From Mucilaginibacter saanensis (GTDB lineage Bacteria > Bacteroidota > Bacteroidia > Sphingobacteriales > Sphingobacteriaceae), in the NCBI RefSeq assembly GCF_014200575.1, contig NZ_JACHBZ010000012.1, positions 95,992 through 159,991 on the forward strand: a DNA stretch of 64,000 bases, in the 5' to 3' direction. This document shows positions 17,541-26,771 of the stretch, piece after piece (position 1 is the stretch's first letter; every line of letters starts with the position of its first letter). Position numbers and translations under genes: made by a program. Under the pieces are notes generated by a model that was given only the letters and a program-made list of their open reading frames with translations, was not told the origin of the DNA and made no database searches.

Positions 17541-17915
17541 ATGGAAGCCCAGGTACAACAAATTGAACACAGCCCCGAAGCATGTAAGGCCAGCGTTGGC
17601 GCAGTACGGGATGCCCTTTATGTATTAAACGGTAAGTGGAAACTGCCCCTGATAGTGGCCCTTTCAAACGGGCCGCAGCGATTTAATGATATTCAACGTA
17701 CCCTGGTTGATATTACTCCTAAAATATTATCGAAGGAATTAAAAGAGCTGGAGCTAAATGAGTTTGTGGAACGGAAGGTTTTTTCTACCACGCCGGTTAC
17801 CGTTACCTATCAACTTACAGCCTACAGCCAGTCGCTAAACTATGTGGTAGATGAATTGAGAAAATGGGGAGTGCAGCACCGCGAACGCATTGTAAACAGC
17901 CGCCGCGGAGCTTAA
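17541..17915 (+). CDS. HxlR-family winged-helix transcriptional regulator
   Basis: A 124-residue protein with the HxlR layout: CKASVGAVRDALYVLNGKWKLPLIVAL, then RFNDIQRTLVDITPKILSKELKELE (recognition region) and the wing VERKVFSTTPVTVTYQLT. The Cys at about residue 13 is often the redox sensor in HxlR regulators that respond to aldehydes, quinones or thiol stress. It is divergent from a DoxX gene with a large operator-like palindrome between them, so it probably represses that gene and itself. Confidence 0.92.
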   Translation: MEAQVQQIEHSPEACKASVGAVRDALYVLNGKWKLPLIVALSNGPQRFNDIQRTLVDITPKILSKELKELELNEFVERKVFSTTPVTVTYQLTAYSQSLNYVVDELRKWGVQHRERIVNSRRGA

Positions 17916-17972
17916 CCTGTTGCATAACGGGTTGCTGCATTTGCCTTAATTGTTAAAACTAAATGCTTAATT

Positions 17973-18548
17973 ATGGCTAAGTTTTTTGATAGTATACAGG
18001 ATCAGCACCAGAGTTTTATTGAAAAACAGAAAATGTTTTTTGTGGCCTCGGCACCGCTTGCGGCTAATGGGCATGTAAATCTATCACCCAAGGGTATTGA
18101 TAGTTTTAAAGTATTGTCGGCCAATAAAGTGGCTTATATGGATATTATAGGCAGCGGTAACGAAACCTCGGCACATGTTTTGGAGAACGGCCGTATTACC
18201 CTCATGTTTTGCGCTTTTGACGGGCCGCCTAATATTTTGCGATTATATGGCAAAGGGTACACGGTGTTACCTGGCGATGAAGAGTGGGAATCATTAGCGA
18301 TAAATTTTGAAATTTTACTGGCAACCCGGCAAATTATTGTGGCCGATGTTGATAAAGTACAAACCTCATGTGGTTTTAGCGTACCTTACTTTACCTATGA
18401 AGGCGAGCGGGATCAGGCTTATAAATGGGCTGCCAATAAAGGTGCCGATGGCTTGGAAGCCTATAAAAAAGAAAAGAACCTGATTAGTTTGGATGGCCTG
18501 CCTACCGCACTCAATACCGATGAAAATATGAGCAAATGGAGTTATTGA
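17973..18548 (+). CDS. Pyridoxamine 5'-phosphate oxidase-like flavin-binding protein
   Basis: A 191-residue protein of the PNPOx-like split-barrel type: FFVASAPLAANGHVNLSPKG, VAYMDIIGSGNETSAHVLENGRITLMFCAFDGPPNILRLYGKG, then VQTSCGFSVPYFTYEGERDQ. Such proteins bind FMN, F420 or haem and act in redox reactions; the true vitamin B6 enzyme is different. Its stop overlaps the start of the next gene by 13 bases, so the two are co-translated. Confidence 0.85.
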   Translation: MAKFFDSIQDQHQSFIEKQKMFFVASAPLAANGHVNLSPKGIDSFKVLSANKVAYMDIIGSGNETSAHVLENGRITLMFCAFDGPPNILRLYGKGYTVLPGDEEWESLAINFEILLATRQIIVADVDKVQTSCGFSVPYFTYEGERDQAYKWAANKGADGLEAYKKEKNLISLDGLPTALNTDENMSKWSY

Positions 18549-19111
18549 TTAAAGCCATAAAACAGTTGATAGCCATTACAACTGAAGAAGAAGCCATTGT
18601 TAAAGGACTGTTTACAGAGCTAAACCTGCAATCCGGCGAGTATTTACTGGAGGAGGGGAAAGTATGCAGGCACGTAGCTTTTATTAATAAGGGCCTGGTG
18701 CGCTATTTTATTAATGATGACGGTGAGGAACGTACCATGTTTTTTAATAGGGAGCATGAGTTTGTGTGTAACTATTTAAGTTTTTTACCCCAGATACCGT
18801 CAGACAAAAGTATACAGGCTTTGGAACCTACACAGCTGTATATCATTAGCCATGATAAATTACAGCGCCTTTACCACGACGTTAAAGAAGGGGAGCGGTT
18901 TGGCAGGCTGGCTATTGAATATGTGTTTTTGTCGGCAATACAACAGTTAGATTCTTTTTACACCGATGCTCCCGGAGTAAGGTATCAGCAGTTCTTAACA
19001 CATTATCCTGAGCTTACCCAAAGAATACCGCAATATTATATAGCCTCGTACGTAGGTATCAAACCACAGTCGCTGTCGCGCATCCGCAAAAGAATTTTGA
19101 GCAGGCCGTAA
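18536..19111 (+). CDS. Crp/Fnr-family transcriptional regulator
   Basis: A 191-residue protein with an N-terminal cyclic-nucleotide-type beta-barrel (SGEYLLEEGKVCRHVAFINKGLVRYF, then MFFNREHEFVCNYLSFL) and a C-terminal helix-turn-helix region (RIPQYYIASYVGIKPQSLSRIRKRI). The usual cAMP-binding residues are not evident, typical of Bacteroidota Crp-like regulators of unknown ligand. It overlaps the preceding PNPOx-like gene by 13 bases, so it may control that gene or sense its product. Confidence 0.88.
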   Translation: MELLIKAIKQLIAITTEEEAIVKGLFTELNLQSGEYLLEEGKVCRHVAFINKGLVRYFINDDGEERTMFFNREHEFVCNYLSFLPQIPSDKSIQALEPTQLYIISHDKLQRLYHDVKEGERFGRLAIEYVFLSAIQQLDSFYTDAPGVRYQQFLTHYPELTQRIPQYYIASYVGIKPQSLSRIRKRILSRP

Positions 19112-19335
19112 AAAATCAACCAATTCCTGGTTGTATAAATCCTTTTCCCGTCTTCATTGCTATTTATTATTGCTGTAATTAATATGGTCAATAAACAGAA
19201 CACTCCGATAAGTAATAAGGTTGGGGTTGTTGGTTTAAGTATAGTTTAATATCTTATTCTTTTGTTATATGTATGGTCATATTTATTATGAAAATACATA
19301 TAATATCCAACCATAGCTACATTGGTTATTACTCC

Positions 19336-19359
19336 TTTTACTTAAACGTTTAAGTAAAA
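19336..19359. promoter_or_regulatory. 24-bp perfect palindrome, LacI-type operator candidate
   Basis: TTTTACTTAAAC followed directly by its reverse complement GTTTAAGTAAAA, with CG at the exact centre as in LacI-family operators. It lies in the 471-base AT-rich gap before the glycosidase-SusC-SusD locus, about 130 bases upstream of the proposed promoter, and no other gene in the gap explains it. The rest of 19112-19465 shows no further clear structure. Confidence 0.5.
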
Positions 19360-19465
19360 ATGCTCATTATTGTATGTTTTGGGCATTATTTAATCTCTTG
19401 TAATTCACAGGTATCTTATTGAAATACTGGCCAAATAAATTAATTTGTAAAAAAATAAAAAAAAT

Positions 19466-19495
19466 TTGGAAATACAATCAATGTATGTATGTTTG
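19466..19495 (+). promoter_or_regulatory. Bacteroidota-type promoter for the glycosidase/SusCD locus
   Basis: TTG at 19466-19468, a 19-base spacer, and TATGTTTG at 19488-19495 fit the -33/-7 consensus. Transcription would begin near 19502, giving a leader of about 80 bases before the start codon at 19583. Confidence 0.6.
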
Positions 19496-19582
19496 TACAT
19501 ATACTAAAAGTAACCAATTTTTTACAGAGTGTTTTTGACCTAATCAAATGCACTTTACCTTACATCCTTAAGCCAATATTGC

Positions 19583-20881
19583 ATGAAGCTACGTGTACCT
19601 GCTGTATCTATTTTCCTGTGCTTGTTTTATTTAAATGTTAATGCCCAGGTAACTGACAAGGCCGCACTGGCCACCTCAATACTTACCGACAGCCGTTTAG
19701 ATACCATACAAAACAGAGCCTTAAAGTTACTCTCCGGGTTTTCGGCAGGTACATCCTATAACGAGGTATGGATACGTGATTTTAATACTTTTATAAAAGG
19801 ATCACTAAAAGTACACCCCAAAGAAAAAGTAAAAGAAATGCTCCTGATGTTTTTTAAAATTCAGGGCGACGATGGCAATATAGTTGATGGGGTGGTTGAT
19901 AGTGCGCGGGCAAGCGTAGGCTATAAATACCGTTACTCGCGGTTATTACCGGGTTGGGCGGCACACAAAAATACCGTTGAAACCGACCAGGAATCATCAT
20001 TGGTACAGGCCGTTAAAAAATATATTGATATTACAGGCGATGCATCCATACTTACCGAGGTAATAGGTGCTAAAACGGTTCTGCAACGCATAGAAGATGC
20101 ATTTATCTATATCCAGAAAAACAGATGGTCGGCCAGGTATGGTTTGGTTACCGGCGCTACTACCATTGACTGGGGCGATGTACAGTCAGAAACCGGCTGG
20201 GGCGTAGCCATCAATAATAAAACCAAGTGGGCCATTGATATTTATGATAATGCCATGTACGTTATTGCACTGCATGATTTTATGGCCATGAAACCCAGTG
20301 AGTATAAAACCAAACAAAATTGGACTGTAGTGGCTAATGGCATTAAACAAAATGTACGCAAATATTTGTGGGTAAGCCCGGCTCAAAAATACCTGCCCCA
20401 TATTTACCTGAACGGCAGCCCTTTCTCCAAAGATTTTAATGAAAGCGAAATTTTATATACCGGTGGTTCTATATGTGCCATATTAGCCGGTTTTAATACC
20501 AACGCTGAGATTAAGCAAATTAATGCGCAGATGCTGGCCGCAGCGGCAAAGGAAAAACATGCAACAATTGGCATCACGGTTTATCCGCCTTATCCGGCAG
20601 CGCAATATCCCAATATGCATCCCTATATCTATCAAAATGGCGGCGACTGGACCTGGTTTGGCGGCCGCATGACCTGGGCCCTGGTTAATAACGGATTGGC
20701 AAAAGAGGCTTATGCCGAATTAACACCTATGATAGAGCGCGCCATTGCCAATAAAGGTTTTTATGAATGGTACGACGTGCAAACCGGAGCCCCAAAGGGC
20801 TCTGGCGATTTCAGGGGCGAGGCAGGCGTTTTGTATGATGCCATTACAGTTTTAAAACAATGGGCTATTAAAAATAAATAG
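19583..20881 (+). CDS. Exported (alpha/alpha)6-barrel glycoside hydrolase-like protein, family unassigned
   Basis: A 432-residue protein with a signal peptide (ends LNVNAQ, about residue 22). The helical repeats resemble six-hairpin glycosidases: YNEVWIRDFNTFIKG near the N-terminus, then NTVETDQESSLVQAVKKY, TTIDWGDVQ, FNESEILYTGGSI, and NGGDWTWFGGRMTWAL near the C-terminus. The acidic residues in these motifs are candidate catalytic acids and bases. WIRD recalls exo-mannosidases of GH125 and related clans, but the rest does not match that family closely enough to assign. It opens a locus followed by SusC and SusD, so it probably trims the imported glycan in the periplasm. Confidence 0.72.
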   Translation: MKLRVPAVSIFLCLFYLNVNAQVTDKAALATSILTDSRLDTIQNRALKLLSGFSAGTSYNEVWIRDFNTFIKGSLKVHPKEKVKEMLLMFFKIQGDDGNIVDGVVDSARASVGYKYRYSRLLPGWAAHKNTVETDQESSLVQAVKKYIDITGDASILTEVIGAKTVLQRIEDAFIYIQKNRWSARYGLVTGATTIDWGDVQSETGWGVAINNKTKWAIDIYDNAMYVIALHDFMAMKPSEYKTKQNWTVVANGIKQNVRKYLWVSPAQKYLPHIYLNGSPFSKDFNESEILYTGGSICAILAGFNTNAEIKQINAQMLAAAAKEKHATIGITVYPPYPAAQYPNMHPYIYQNGGDWTWFGGRMTWALVNNGLAKEAYAELTPMIERAIANKGFYEWYDVQTGAPKGSGDFRGEAGVLYDAITVLKQWAIKNK

Positions 20882-20935
20882 ACTTCTTATTAGGGTAAAA
20901 CTTTAAAAACCAATTATTTAAATAATTACATACCG

Positions 20936-21028
20936 ATGAAAAAAATTAATGTCGTAAAGGCAGCGGGGATAGTTATGCGCTTTTTTAGGCAGCATTTAAG
21001 CCTCGGTAACCGCTGCCAGCCCCCTTAG
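20936..21028 (+). CDS. Possible 30-residue leader ORF before susC
   Basis: ATG at 20936 opens a 30-codon frame starting MKKINVVKAAGIV and ending at TAG 21026-21028. The same segment can fold (GGCAGCGG pairs with CCGCTGCC). It might be a leader peptide or a chance ORF; no homologue is recognised. Confidence 0.2.
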   Translation: MKKINVVKAAGIVMRFFRQHLSLGNRCQPP

Positions 21029-21101
21029 CCGCCGCAGCACCTGATGATATCCTGTGTGGTATCCCCTTAAAGAATCGAATCTTAAATTATCAATCAATGT
21101 T

Positions 21102-24100
21102 ATGAAGAAAAGCCTTATTTACTCAATCCTGTTCTCCCTGCTATCCTTGCAGGCGATGGCTCAGCAAAAAATCAGCGGAAAGGTTACCAGTTCACAAGAC
21201 AATTTGCCTTTGCCTGCTGTAAGTGTAAGAATAAAAGGTACCTCAAGCGGTACCCTTACCGATGCCAGTGGAAATTACACCATACAATTAACCGATGCCA
21301 AAACGGTGTTGGTATTTTCCTATACCGGGTTTGCCACCAAGGAGGTTAATGCAGCCGGTAAAAGCATCCTGAATGTTCAATTGCTGGAAACATCCAGCGC
21401 CCTTAATGAAGTAGTAGTAATTGGTTACGGTACGGTAAAAAAATCAGACTTGACCGGCGCAGTTTCTACCATAAAAGGCGATCAGTTAAATGATAAGCCC
21501 GTTCCTAATATATCACAGGCCCTGCAAGGTAAAATTGCGGGTGTTGATGTAAGTATCAACAGCTCGGCTCCGGGTGCTGCTGCCAAAGTACGGGTAAGGG
21601 GTATTGGATCAATTAACTCCAATATTGACCCTTTATATGTAATTGACGGCGTGGTTGGTGTTGACCCTAACTCCATTAACCCGCTTGATGTAGCATCGTT
21701 AGAGGTTTTGAAAGATGCCTCATCAACAGCTATATATGGTTCGCGCGGAGCCAATGGTGTAATTATGATTACCACCAAACGTGGTAAAAAGGGTGCGGCA
21801 ACCATATCTTACGAAAATAACCTGAATGTAAGCCAGTTATACAGGCACCTGCCTACCCTTAACTCCAAGGAGTTTATACAGGTATATAACCAGGCTTTTG
21901 CAAACGGACAAAAATTTGATCCGGCTGGTGGCGTATGGACACCTCCTGCTGCTTTAAACCACATTAACTTTCCAAAATTATTTGATGCAAATGATAACCC
22001 GCTTTATGATACCAATTGGGAAAAGGAAACCTATAAGCCGTCTTTTTCACAAAATCACCAGTTAAACATCCAGGGTGGATCAGAAAAATCAGTATATAGC
22101 CTGTCATTAGGTTATCTTGATCAAAACGGGCTTACACCTACATCGGGCTTTAAACGCTACTCCATTAAAATGACGATGGATAACGACGTGAAGGACTGGC
22201 TGAAAATTGGCGGTAATATTAACCTTATTTACAGCAGGCAACGCTTAGTTACCGATGGTAACGGAAGTTTAAATGTGCCGCGTGCGGTATCAGAAGAAGT
22301 GCCATTAGTACCTGTTAAATATCCTGACGGTACCTGGGCCGGAAACTTTGATATAGCCGGTTTAGAAGGCGCGCCAAACCCTGTACAAATTGCTAATGAG
22401 CGTTATACGCTTAACAATACCCTGCAGGCCCTGGGCGATGTATATTCCTTATTCCACATCAGTAAAGAACTCGATTTTAAAACAGACTTCGGTTATAATT
22501 TAAGCTCACAAAAAAATAACTTTTACTCTTCATTAGCGCTTCAGCATTTATCTGCCGATCAGGGCGGGGTTGCCAATATTAATGCATACATGAATTATTA
22601 CTGGCAAACTGAAAACTACCTTACCTGGAATAAAAAGATAAACGACAGGCAAAAATTAACTGCTTTGTTCGGGGTGTCTTTTCAACAACAGGGTTATGAA
22701 AGGGTACGTTCAGAAACCCAGAATTTCATTGATGACATATTCCAATACCATTACCAACAGGCAGGTTCTGTTAAAAGTGCCAATGAATCGCAGGATGAAA
22801 AATCTGCTTTAAGTTCATACTATGCCCGTTTAACCTATAACATTGATGAAAAATACCTGTTTACTGCAACAGGCCGTTATGATGGTTCATCAAGGTTTGG
22901 TAAAAATAACAAATACGCTTTCTTCCCATCGGTAGGTGCGGCCTGGCGCGTTTCGCAGGAAGATTTCCTGAAAGGCAGTCAGTCTATCTCCAACCTGAAA
23001 ATCAGGGCCAGCTATGGTACCTCTGGTAACCAGGAAATTGGTAACTACCGCTCATTGGCACAAATACAACCAAACACCACGGTATTAGGCGGTGCAGCGC
23101 AATCAACCCTGTTGCCAAGCTATATCGGTAACCCGGATTTGAAGTGGGAGCGTTCTGTACAATTTGACGCAGGACTGGAGTTGGGCTTACTGCATGATCG
23201 TATTAACCTGAATGTTGATTATTACAACCGTGTAACTAAGGATCTGTTATTGCAAACACCTATTCCATGGTCTGCTGGCGAAACCAGTGCCAACGTTTAC
23301 AAAAACGTAGGTTCGGTTAGAAACTCCGGTTTTGAGATCAGCCTGAATACGGTAAACGTTAAAACCAGTGATTTTGAATGGTCAACCAACTTCTTGTTCA
23401 CAGCCAACAAAAACAAAGTGTTAAAACTGAATGATGGTGGTGCTGACATTTTCCCTGGTCCAAATTTCCTGGGTCAAAACTTCGTGATCCGTGTGGGGCA
23501 GCCAATTGGCTCATTTTATGGTATGACAAGGCTGGGTACTTACAGTGATTCGCCTGCAGACGTTGCCGAGGCAGCAAAACATAGCTTAAAGGCTGGTGAC
23601 AGGAAATATATTTACAATGCCGATGGCAGTAACTATTACAGCATCATAGGTCAGGCTTACCCTAAATGGACTGGTAACTTTAACAGTACATTTAAATACA
23701 AAAACTGGGATTTTTCATTTGACATCCGTTTTGTTGAAGGCGTAAACACTGCTGCCAACTTTAAACACTCTACCGAAGACAGGCAAACACTATCCAACAG
23801 TTTGGCAACCGTGCTTAACGCATGGACACCTACTAACCAAAACACTTCTGTTTCACAGGTGCGTAACTACAAGTTTGCCCAGGATTCGCACTTTGATACC
23901 TGGTGGGTTGAAGACGGATCATTTATACGCGGCCAAAACTTTGTGTTGGGTTATACCTTGCCTACAGCAGCTGTTCAGCATTTACACTTAAACCGTTTAA
24001 GGATTTATGCAAGTGTTCAAAACCTGTTCATTATTACCAAGTACACTGGTTATGATCCCGAGGTTGATACATTCAATTCAAGCTATGGATCAAATTCAGC

Positions 24101-24176
24101 ATTCTCGCAAAATTTAGATTTCTTCTCAAATCCTCACCCGCGTGTGTGGAATCTGGGTGTACAGGTAACCTTTTAA
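21102..24176 (+). CDS. SusC/RagA-like TonB-dependent outer membrane receptor
   Basis: A 1024-residue receptor starting at ATG 21102 with signal peptide MKKSLIYSILFSLLSLQAMAQ. The N-terminal carboxypeptidase-regulatory-like domain (ISGKVTSSQDNLPLPAVSVRIKGTSSGTLTD) is followed by the SusC signature (VVIGYGTVKKSDLTGAV), then the plug (VRVRGIGSINSNIDPLYVIDGV, LEVLKDASSTAIYGSRGANGVI) and a long beta-barrel ending in VQVTF. The receptor uses TonB/ExbBD energy to pull in oligosaccharides held by SusD. The partner susD gene starts 42 bases downstream, and an unassigned glycosidase lies just upstream. Confidence 0.96.
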   Translation: MKKSLIYSILFSLLSLQAMAQQKISGKVTSSQDNLPLPAVSVRIKGTSSGTLTDASGNYTIQLTDAKTVLVFSYTGFATKEVNAAGKSILNVQLLETSSALNEVVVIGYGTVKKSDLTGAVSTIKGDQLNDKPVPNISQALQGKIAGVDVSINSSAPGAAAKVRVRGIGSINSNIDPLYVIDGVVGVDPNSINPLDVASLEVLKDASSTAIYGSRGANGVIMITTKRGKKGAATISYENNLNVSQLYRHLPTLNSKEFIQVYNQAFANGQKFDPAGGVWTPPAALNHINFPKLFDANDNPLYDTNWEKETYKPSFSQNHQLNIQGGSEKSVYSLSLGYLDQNGLTPTSGFKRYSIKMTMDNDVKDWLKIGGNINLIYSRQRLVTDGNGSLNVPRAVSEEVPLVPVKYPDGTWAGNFDIAGLEGAPNPVQIANERYTLNNTLQALGDVYSLFHISKELDFKTDFGYNLSSQKNNFYSSLALQHLSADQGGVANINAYMNYYWQTENYLTWNKKINDRQKLTALFGVSFQQQGYERVRSETQNFIDDIFQYHYQQAGSVKSANESQDEKSALSSYYARLTYNIDEKYLFTATGRYDGSSRFGKNNKYAFFPSVGAAWRVSQEDFLKGSQSISNLKIRASYGTSGNQEIGNYRSLAQIQPNTTVLGGAAQSTLLPSYIGNPDLKWERSVQFDAGLELGLLHDRINLNVDYYNRVTKDLLLQTPIPWSAGETSANVYKNVGSVRNSGFEISLNTVNVKTSDFEWSTNFLFTANKNKVLKLNDGGADIFPGPNFLGQNFVIRVGQPIGSFYGMTRLGTYSDSPADVAEAAKHSLKAGDRKYIYNADGSNYYSIIGQAYPKWTGNFNSTFKYKNWDFSFDIRFVEGVNTAANFKHSTEDRQTLSNSLATVLNAWTPTNQNTSVSQVRNYKFAQDSHFDTWWVEDGSFIRGQNFVLGYTLPTAAVQHLHLNRLRIYASVQNLFIITKYTGYDPEVDTFNSSYGSNSAFSQNLDFFSNPHPRVWNLGVQVTF

Positions 24177-24218
24177 TGCAGAGGTTAAAACATAAGTTTT
24201 ATTTTAAATTATATTCAA

Positions 24219-25727
24219 ATGAAAACAATAAGAAATATAATGCTTGCAGCCGTAATATTAAATGCGTGCTCCTGCAAGAAATTTTTAGAAGAAAAACCCA
24301 CCAGCTTTTTAACGCCTGAATCAAATGTATCAAGTGTTAAGGTAGCAAGGGCGTTTGCCAATGCCGGGTATCAGAATATGCAGGGCTTCCTGGCTTCGCA
24401 AAGCGGCTCATACGGTGGTAACACCTGGAACCTGATGGAGTTTATGACCGGTAAAGCAAACAGCGATCTGGGTCAAACAGGCTTTGTAAACTTCCAGAAC
24501 CTGTCATACAGCAATACCTCTTTTTATATTGATACCTGGTGGCAGCAAATGTACCTGGGCATTGGGGCCTGTAACCTCGCTATCCAGAAAATACCGGCTA
24601 TTAACGCAGCAGGCCTTGCCGATGCCGACAAAACCAATATGTTGGCAGAGGTACGTACCTTAAGGGCTTTATACTATTTTCAGCTCGTGCGCATGTACGG
24701 TGCGGTGCCTAAGGTTACCGAAACCCCTAAGGATCTAAACCTTAAAATTCCTCGTGTTGCAGCAAAGGATATATATGATGGCATCATCATTCCTGATTTG
24801 CTTGCTGCCGAAAAATCAACCCTGCCATGGAAAGATCCCAGCGGCAAGGTATCAATGGGAGCTGTAAAATCATTACTGGCCGATGTATACCTGACCTACG
24901 CAGGCGCTGCCATCAATGGAGGTGCGCAATATTATGCAGAATCGGCCAAGCGCTCACTGGCTGTGATACAGCAGGGTGGCTATACGCTGTTCCCTCAGTA
25001 TACTGATATGATCAATCCGGCTAATAAAAATAGCGGCGAGTTTATTTTACAGGTGCAATATGCGGCTTCGGTACCGTCAACCAATCCGCTTACGCCGCTT
25101 ACTATCCCTAACTTTTCGGGTGTTTCGCAATATTCAGATGAGTACGGATCGGTTTATCCTACCCCTCAGTTTATAGCATCGTATCCGGCGGGCGATAAAA
25201 GGGTTAAGGAAAAGCAGTTTTTTTATACCAGTTATAAAAATGCTAAAACCGGCAAAACCATTACTTTCCGCGGTCCATACATTTACAAGTGGTTTGATTC
25301 TGTAGCGGTTAACAGTACCGTAAAATCAGATTTGAACTATACCCTGTACCGCCTTGCGGATGTAGAGTTAATGTATGCAGAAGCTTCAAATGAGGCCGAA
25401 AACGGACCGAACAGCAATGCCATACAATTTGTAAACAACATACGCCAAAGAGCCCAGCTGGCTCCGATAGGGGCGCTGTCAAAAGACGCCTTTGAAAAGG
25501 AAGTTTGGCTGCAACGCTATTATGAACTGTGTTTTGAAAATAAAATGTGGTTTGATATGCTGCGTACCCGTAAGGTACACAATGATGTTACCGGTAACTG
25601 GGACAACTTTGTGGGTCATAAAACAGTGTTTAACGGCACGTTTTCTGAAAAGCAATTGCTATTTCCTTTACCAAAACAGGAAACAGATGTTAACCCCCAA
25701 TTATTACCGAATAATCCGGGTTATTAA
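24219..25727 (+). CDS. SusD/RagB family nutrient-binding lipoprotein
   Basis: A 502-residue lipoprotein; the signal peptide ends in NACSC and the acylated Cys lies at about residue 17 or 19. Motifs of canonical SusD are present: the KKFLEEKPTSFLTPES N-terminus, an AEVRTLRALYYFQLVRMYG helix with the family's RALYYF core, ADVYLTYAGAAI, the YRLADVELMYAEASNE helix and WLQRYYELCFENKMWFDMLRT near the end. It caps the SusC channel encoded just upstream. A terminator follows 24 bases after the stop. Confidence 0.95.
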   Translation: MKTIRNIMLAAVILNACSCKKFLEEKPTSFLTPESNVSSVKVARAFANAGYQNMQGFLASQSGSYGGNTWNLMEFMTGKANSDLGQTGFVNFQNLSYSNTSFYIDTWWQQMYLGIGACNLAIQKIPAINAAGLADADKTNMLAEVRTLRALYYFQLVRMYGAVPKVTETPKDLNLKIPRVAAKDIYDGIIIPDLLAAEKSTLPWKDPSGKVSMGAVKSLLADVYLTYAGAAINGGAQYYAESAKRSLAVIQQGGYTLFPQYTDMINPANKNSGEFILQVQYAASVPSTNPLTPLTIPNFSGVSQYSDEYGSVYPTPQFIASYPAGDKRVKEKQFFYTSYKNAKTGKTITFRGPYIYKWFDSVAVNSTVKSDLNYTLYRLADVELMYAEASNEAENGPNSNAIQFVNNIRQRAQLAPIGALSKDAFEKEVWLQRYYELCFENKMWFDMLRTRKVHNDVTGNWDNFVGHKTVFNGTFSEKQLLFPLPKQETDVNPQLLPNNPGY

Positions 25728-25751
25728 TCAATACACTTAGTAAAAAAAAGG

Positions 25752-25786
25752 AAAGGATCGGTTTAATTAAAAACCGGTCCTTTTTT
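25752..25786 (+). terminator. Rho-independent terminator of the second SusCD locus
   Basis: A 13-bp stem with one G-U pair (arms 25752-25764 and 25771-25783, loop AATTAA) followed by TTTTTT. It also faces the convergent gene ending at 25796. Confidence 0.88.
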
Positions 25787-25795
25787 ATATATAGA

Positions 25796-26041
25796 TCAGT
25801 TATTTTTTATGAGCCGCTCAAAGCGCTTTATTTTTTCCTTTATCCTGTTAAACATGCGTTCGCTCCGGCTTACCGCCGCTTGTTCATCATCATAACTCCA
25901 CCAGATAAAAAGCAGTTTAACCTCGCGGCCAATATCTGGGTGCTCGTTTAGCAGGATGCTGAGCTCCAACAGCTCGTCTTCGGTGGCCTCATGGCACAGC
26001 TTCCGCGTTGCCAGCTTCCAGATGTGATCTTCAATATTCAT
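25796..26041 (-). CDS. Small FecR-N-terminus-like protein of unknown function
   Basis: 81 residues from ATG 26041 (an upstream in-frame start at 26101 adds 20 atypical residues). The stretch from WKLATRKLCHEATEDELLEL to HPDIG resembles the short helical N-terminal segment of FecR-type anti-sigma factors. No transmembrane helix or FecR domain follows; the protein ends with a basic helix (RMFNRIKEKIKRFERLIK). It could be a free-standing anti-sigma-like or regulatory peptide. No sigma factor gene is adjacent. Confidence 0.55.
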   Translation of the reverse strand: MNIEDHIWKLATRKLCHEATEDELLELSILLNEHPDIGREVKLLFIWWSYDDEQAAVSRSERMFNRIKEKIKRFERLIKNN

Positions 26042-26303
26042 AACAGGCAGGTTTATTTTATTGATAAGCAGTGTACTTGTACATAGAAAATTACGTGCCA
26101 TAATATAATGTTTTGATTATGAGTTGTTTATTGTGTTTTATTGTTGCGTAATATGTTCGGATTCGTACAGGGGGTGTGCGGTTTTAAACGTTATTGATGC
26201 CGGTTTAAAAAGAGCTTTGTCGCAAAAGCACCCCTAAATTGTCAATGATGGCCATTGCCGCTTGGCTTGTTTATGATGAAATTTGAATACACTAAAACTT
26301 AAT

Positions 26304-26720
26304 ATGATGCAAAACGCTAATGATCAGCTTAGTATTGTTAATACCAAAAAAGTTCTTGATGTAAAACATGCCGATCTTGACGGTTCACAGTTTGAAACCG
26401 TTAAAATGTGCCATGCTCAATTTAAACAGGTTTGGATGGCCAGTTTAAAAATAGTTGATGCTAACCTGAGCGACCTGGAAATTGATGGCGCCCAGATTGG
26501 GGGTGCCTATATTCATCATATTGGTATGCCGCGCAAAGGAAATCCCGCCTATGTTGAAAATGCCAAGCAAAGACCCGTAAGGTTTGAAGACTGTGAGCTG
26601 GAGGGAAGCACCATCACCAACTGCGACCTTAAACATGTGGCATTTAACAATTGTGATATGGAAGGCGCAACAATTAACGGCATATTGATCACCGATTTAC
26701 TGGATAATTACCATAAATAA
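26304..26720 (+). CDS. Pentapeptide-repeat-like protein
   Basis: 138 residues from ATG 26304 (a TTG 21 bases earlier is the alternative). A(D/N)LxG-type repeats appear as ADLDGSQFETVKMC, AQFKQVWMASL, ANLSDLEIDGAQIGGAYI and again CELEGSTITNCDLKHVAFNNCDMEGATI, consistent with a short right-handed quadrilateral beta-helix. No signal peptide. Such proteins act in protein-protein contact or DNA mimicry; this one's role is unknown. It is transcribed alone. Confidence 0.7.
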   Translation: MMQNANDQLSIVNTKKVLDVKHADLDGSQFETVKMCHAQFKQVWMASLKIVDANLSDLEIDGAQIGGAYIHHIGMPRKGNPAYVENAKQRPVRFEDCELEGSTITNCDLKHVAFNNCDMEGATINGILITDLLDNYHK

Positions 26721-26771
26721 TACGTGCGCTATCACGTAAATAATTGATTATTAAAATAATGTAAAAAAACA

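Noticed and set aside
21482..21805. Minus-strand ORF inside susC
   Set aside because: Antisense to the conserved plug domain; low-complexity translation without motifs.
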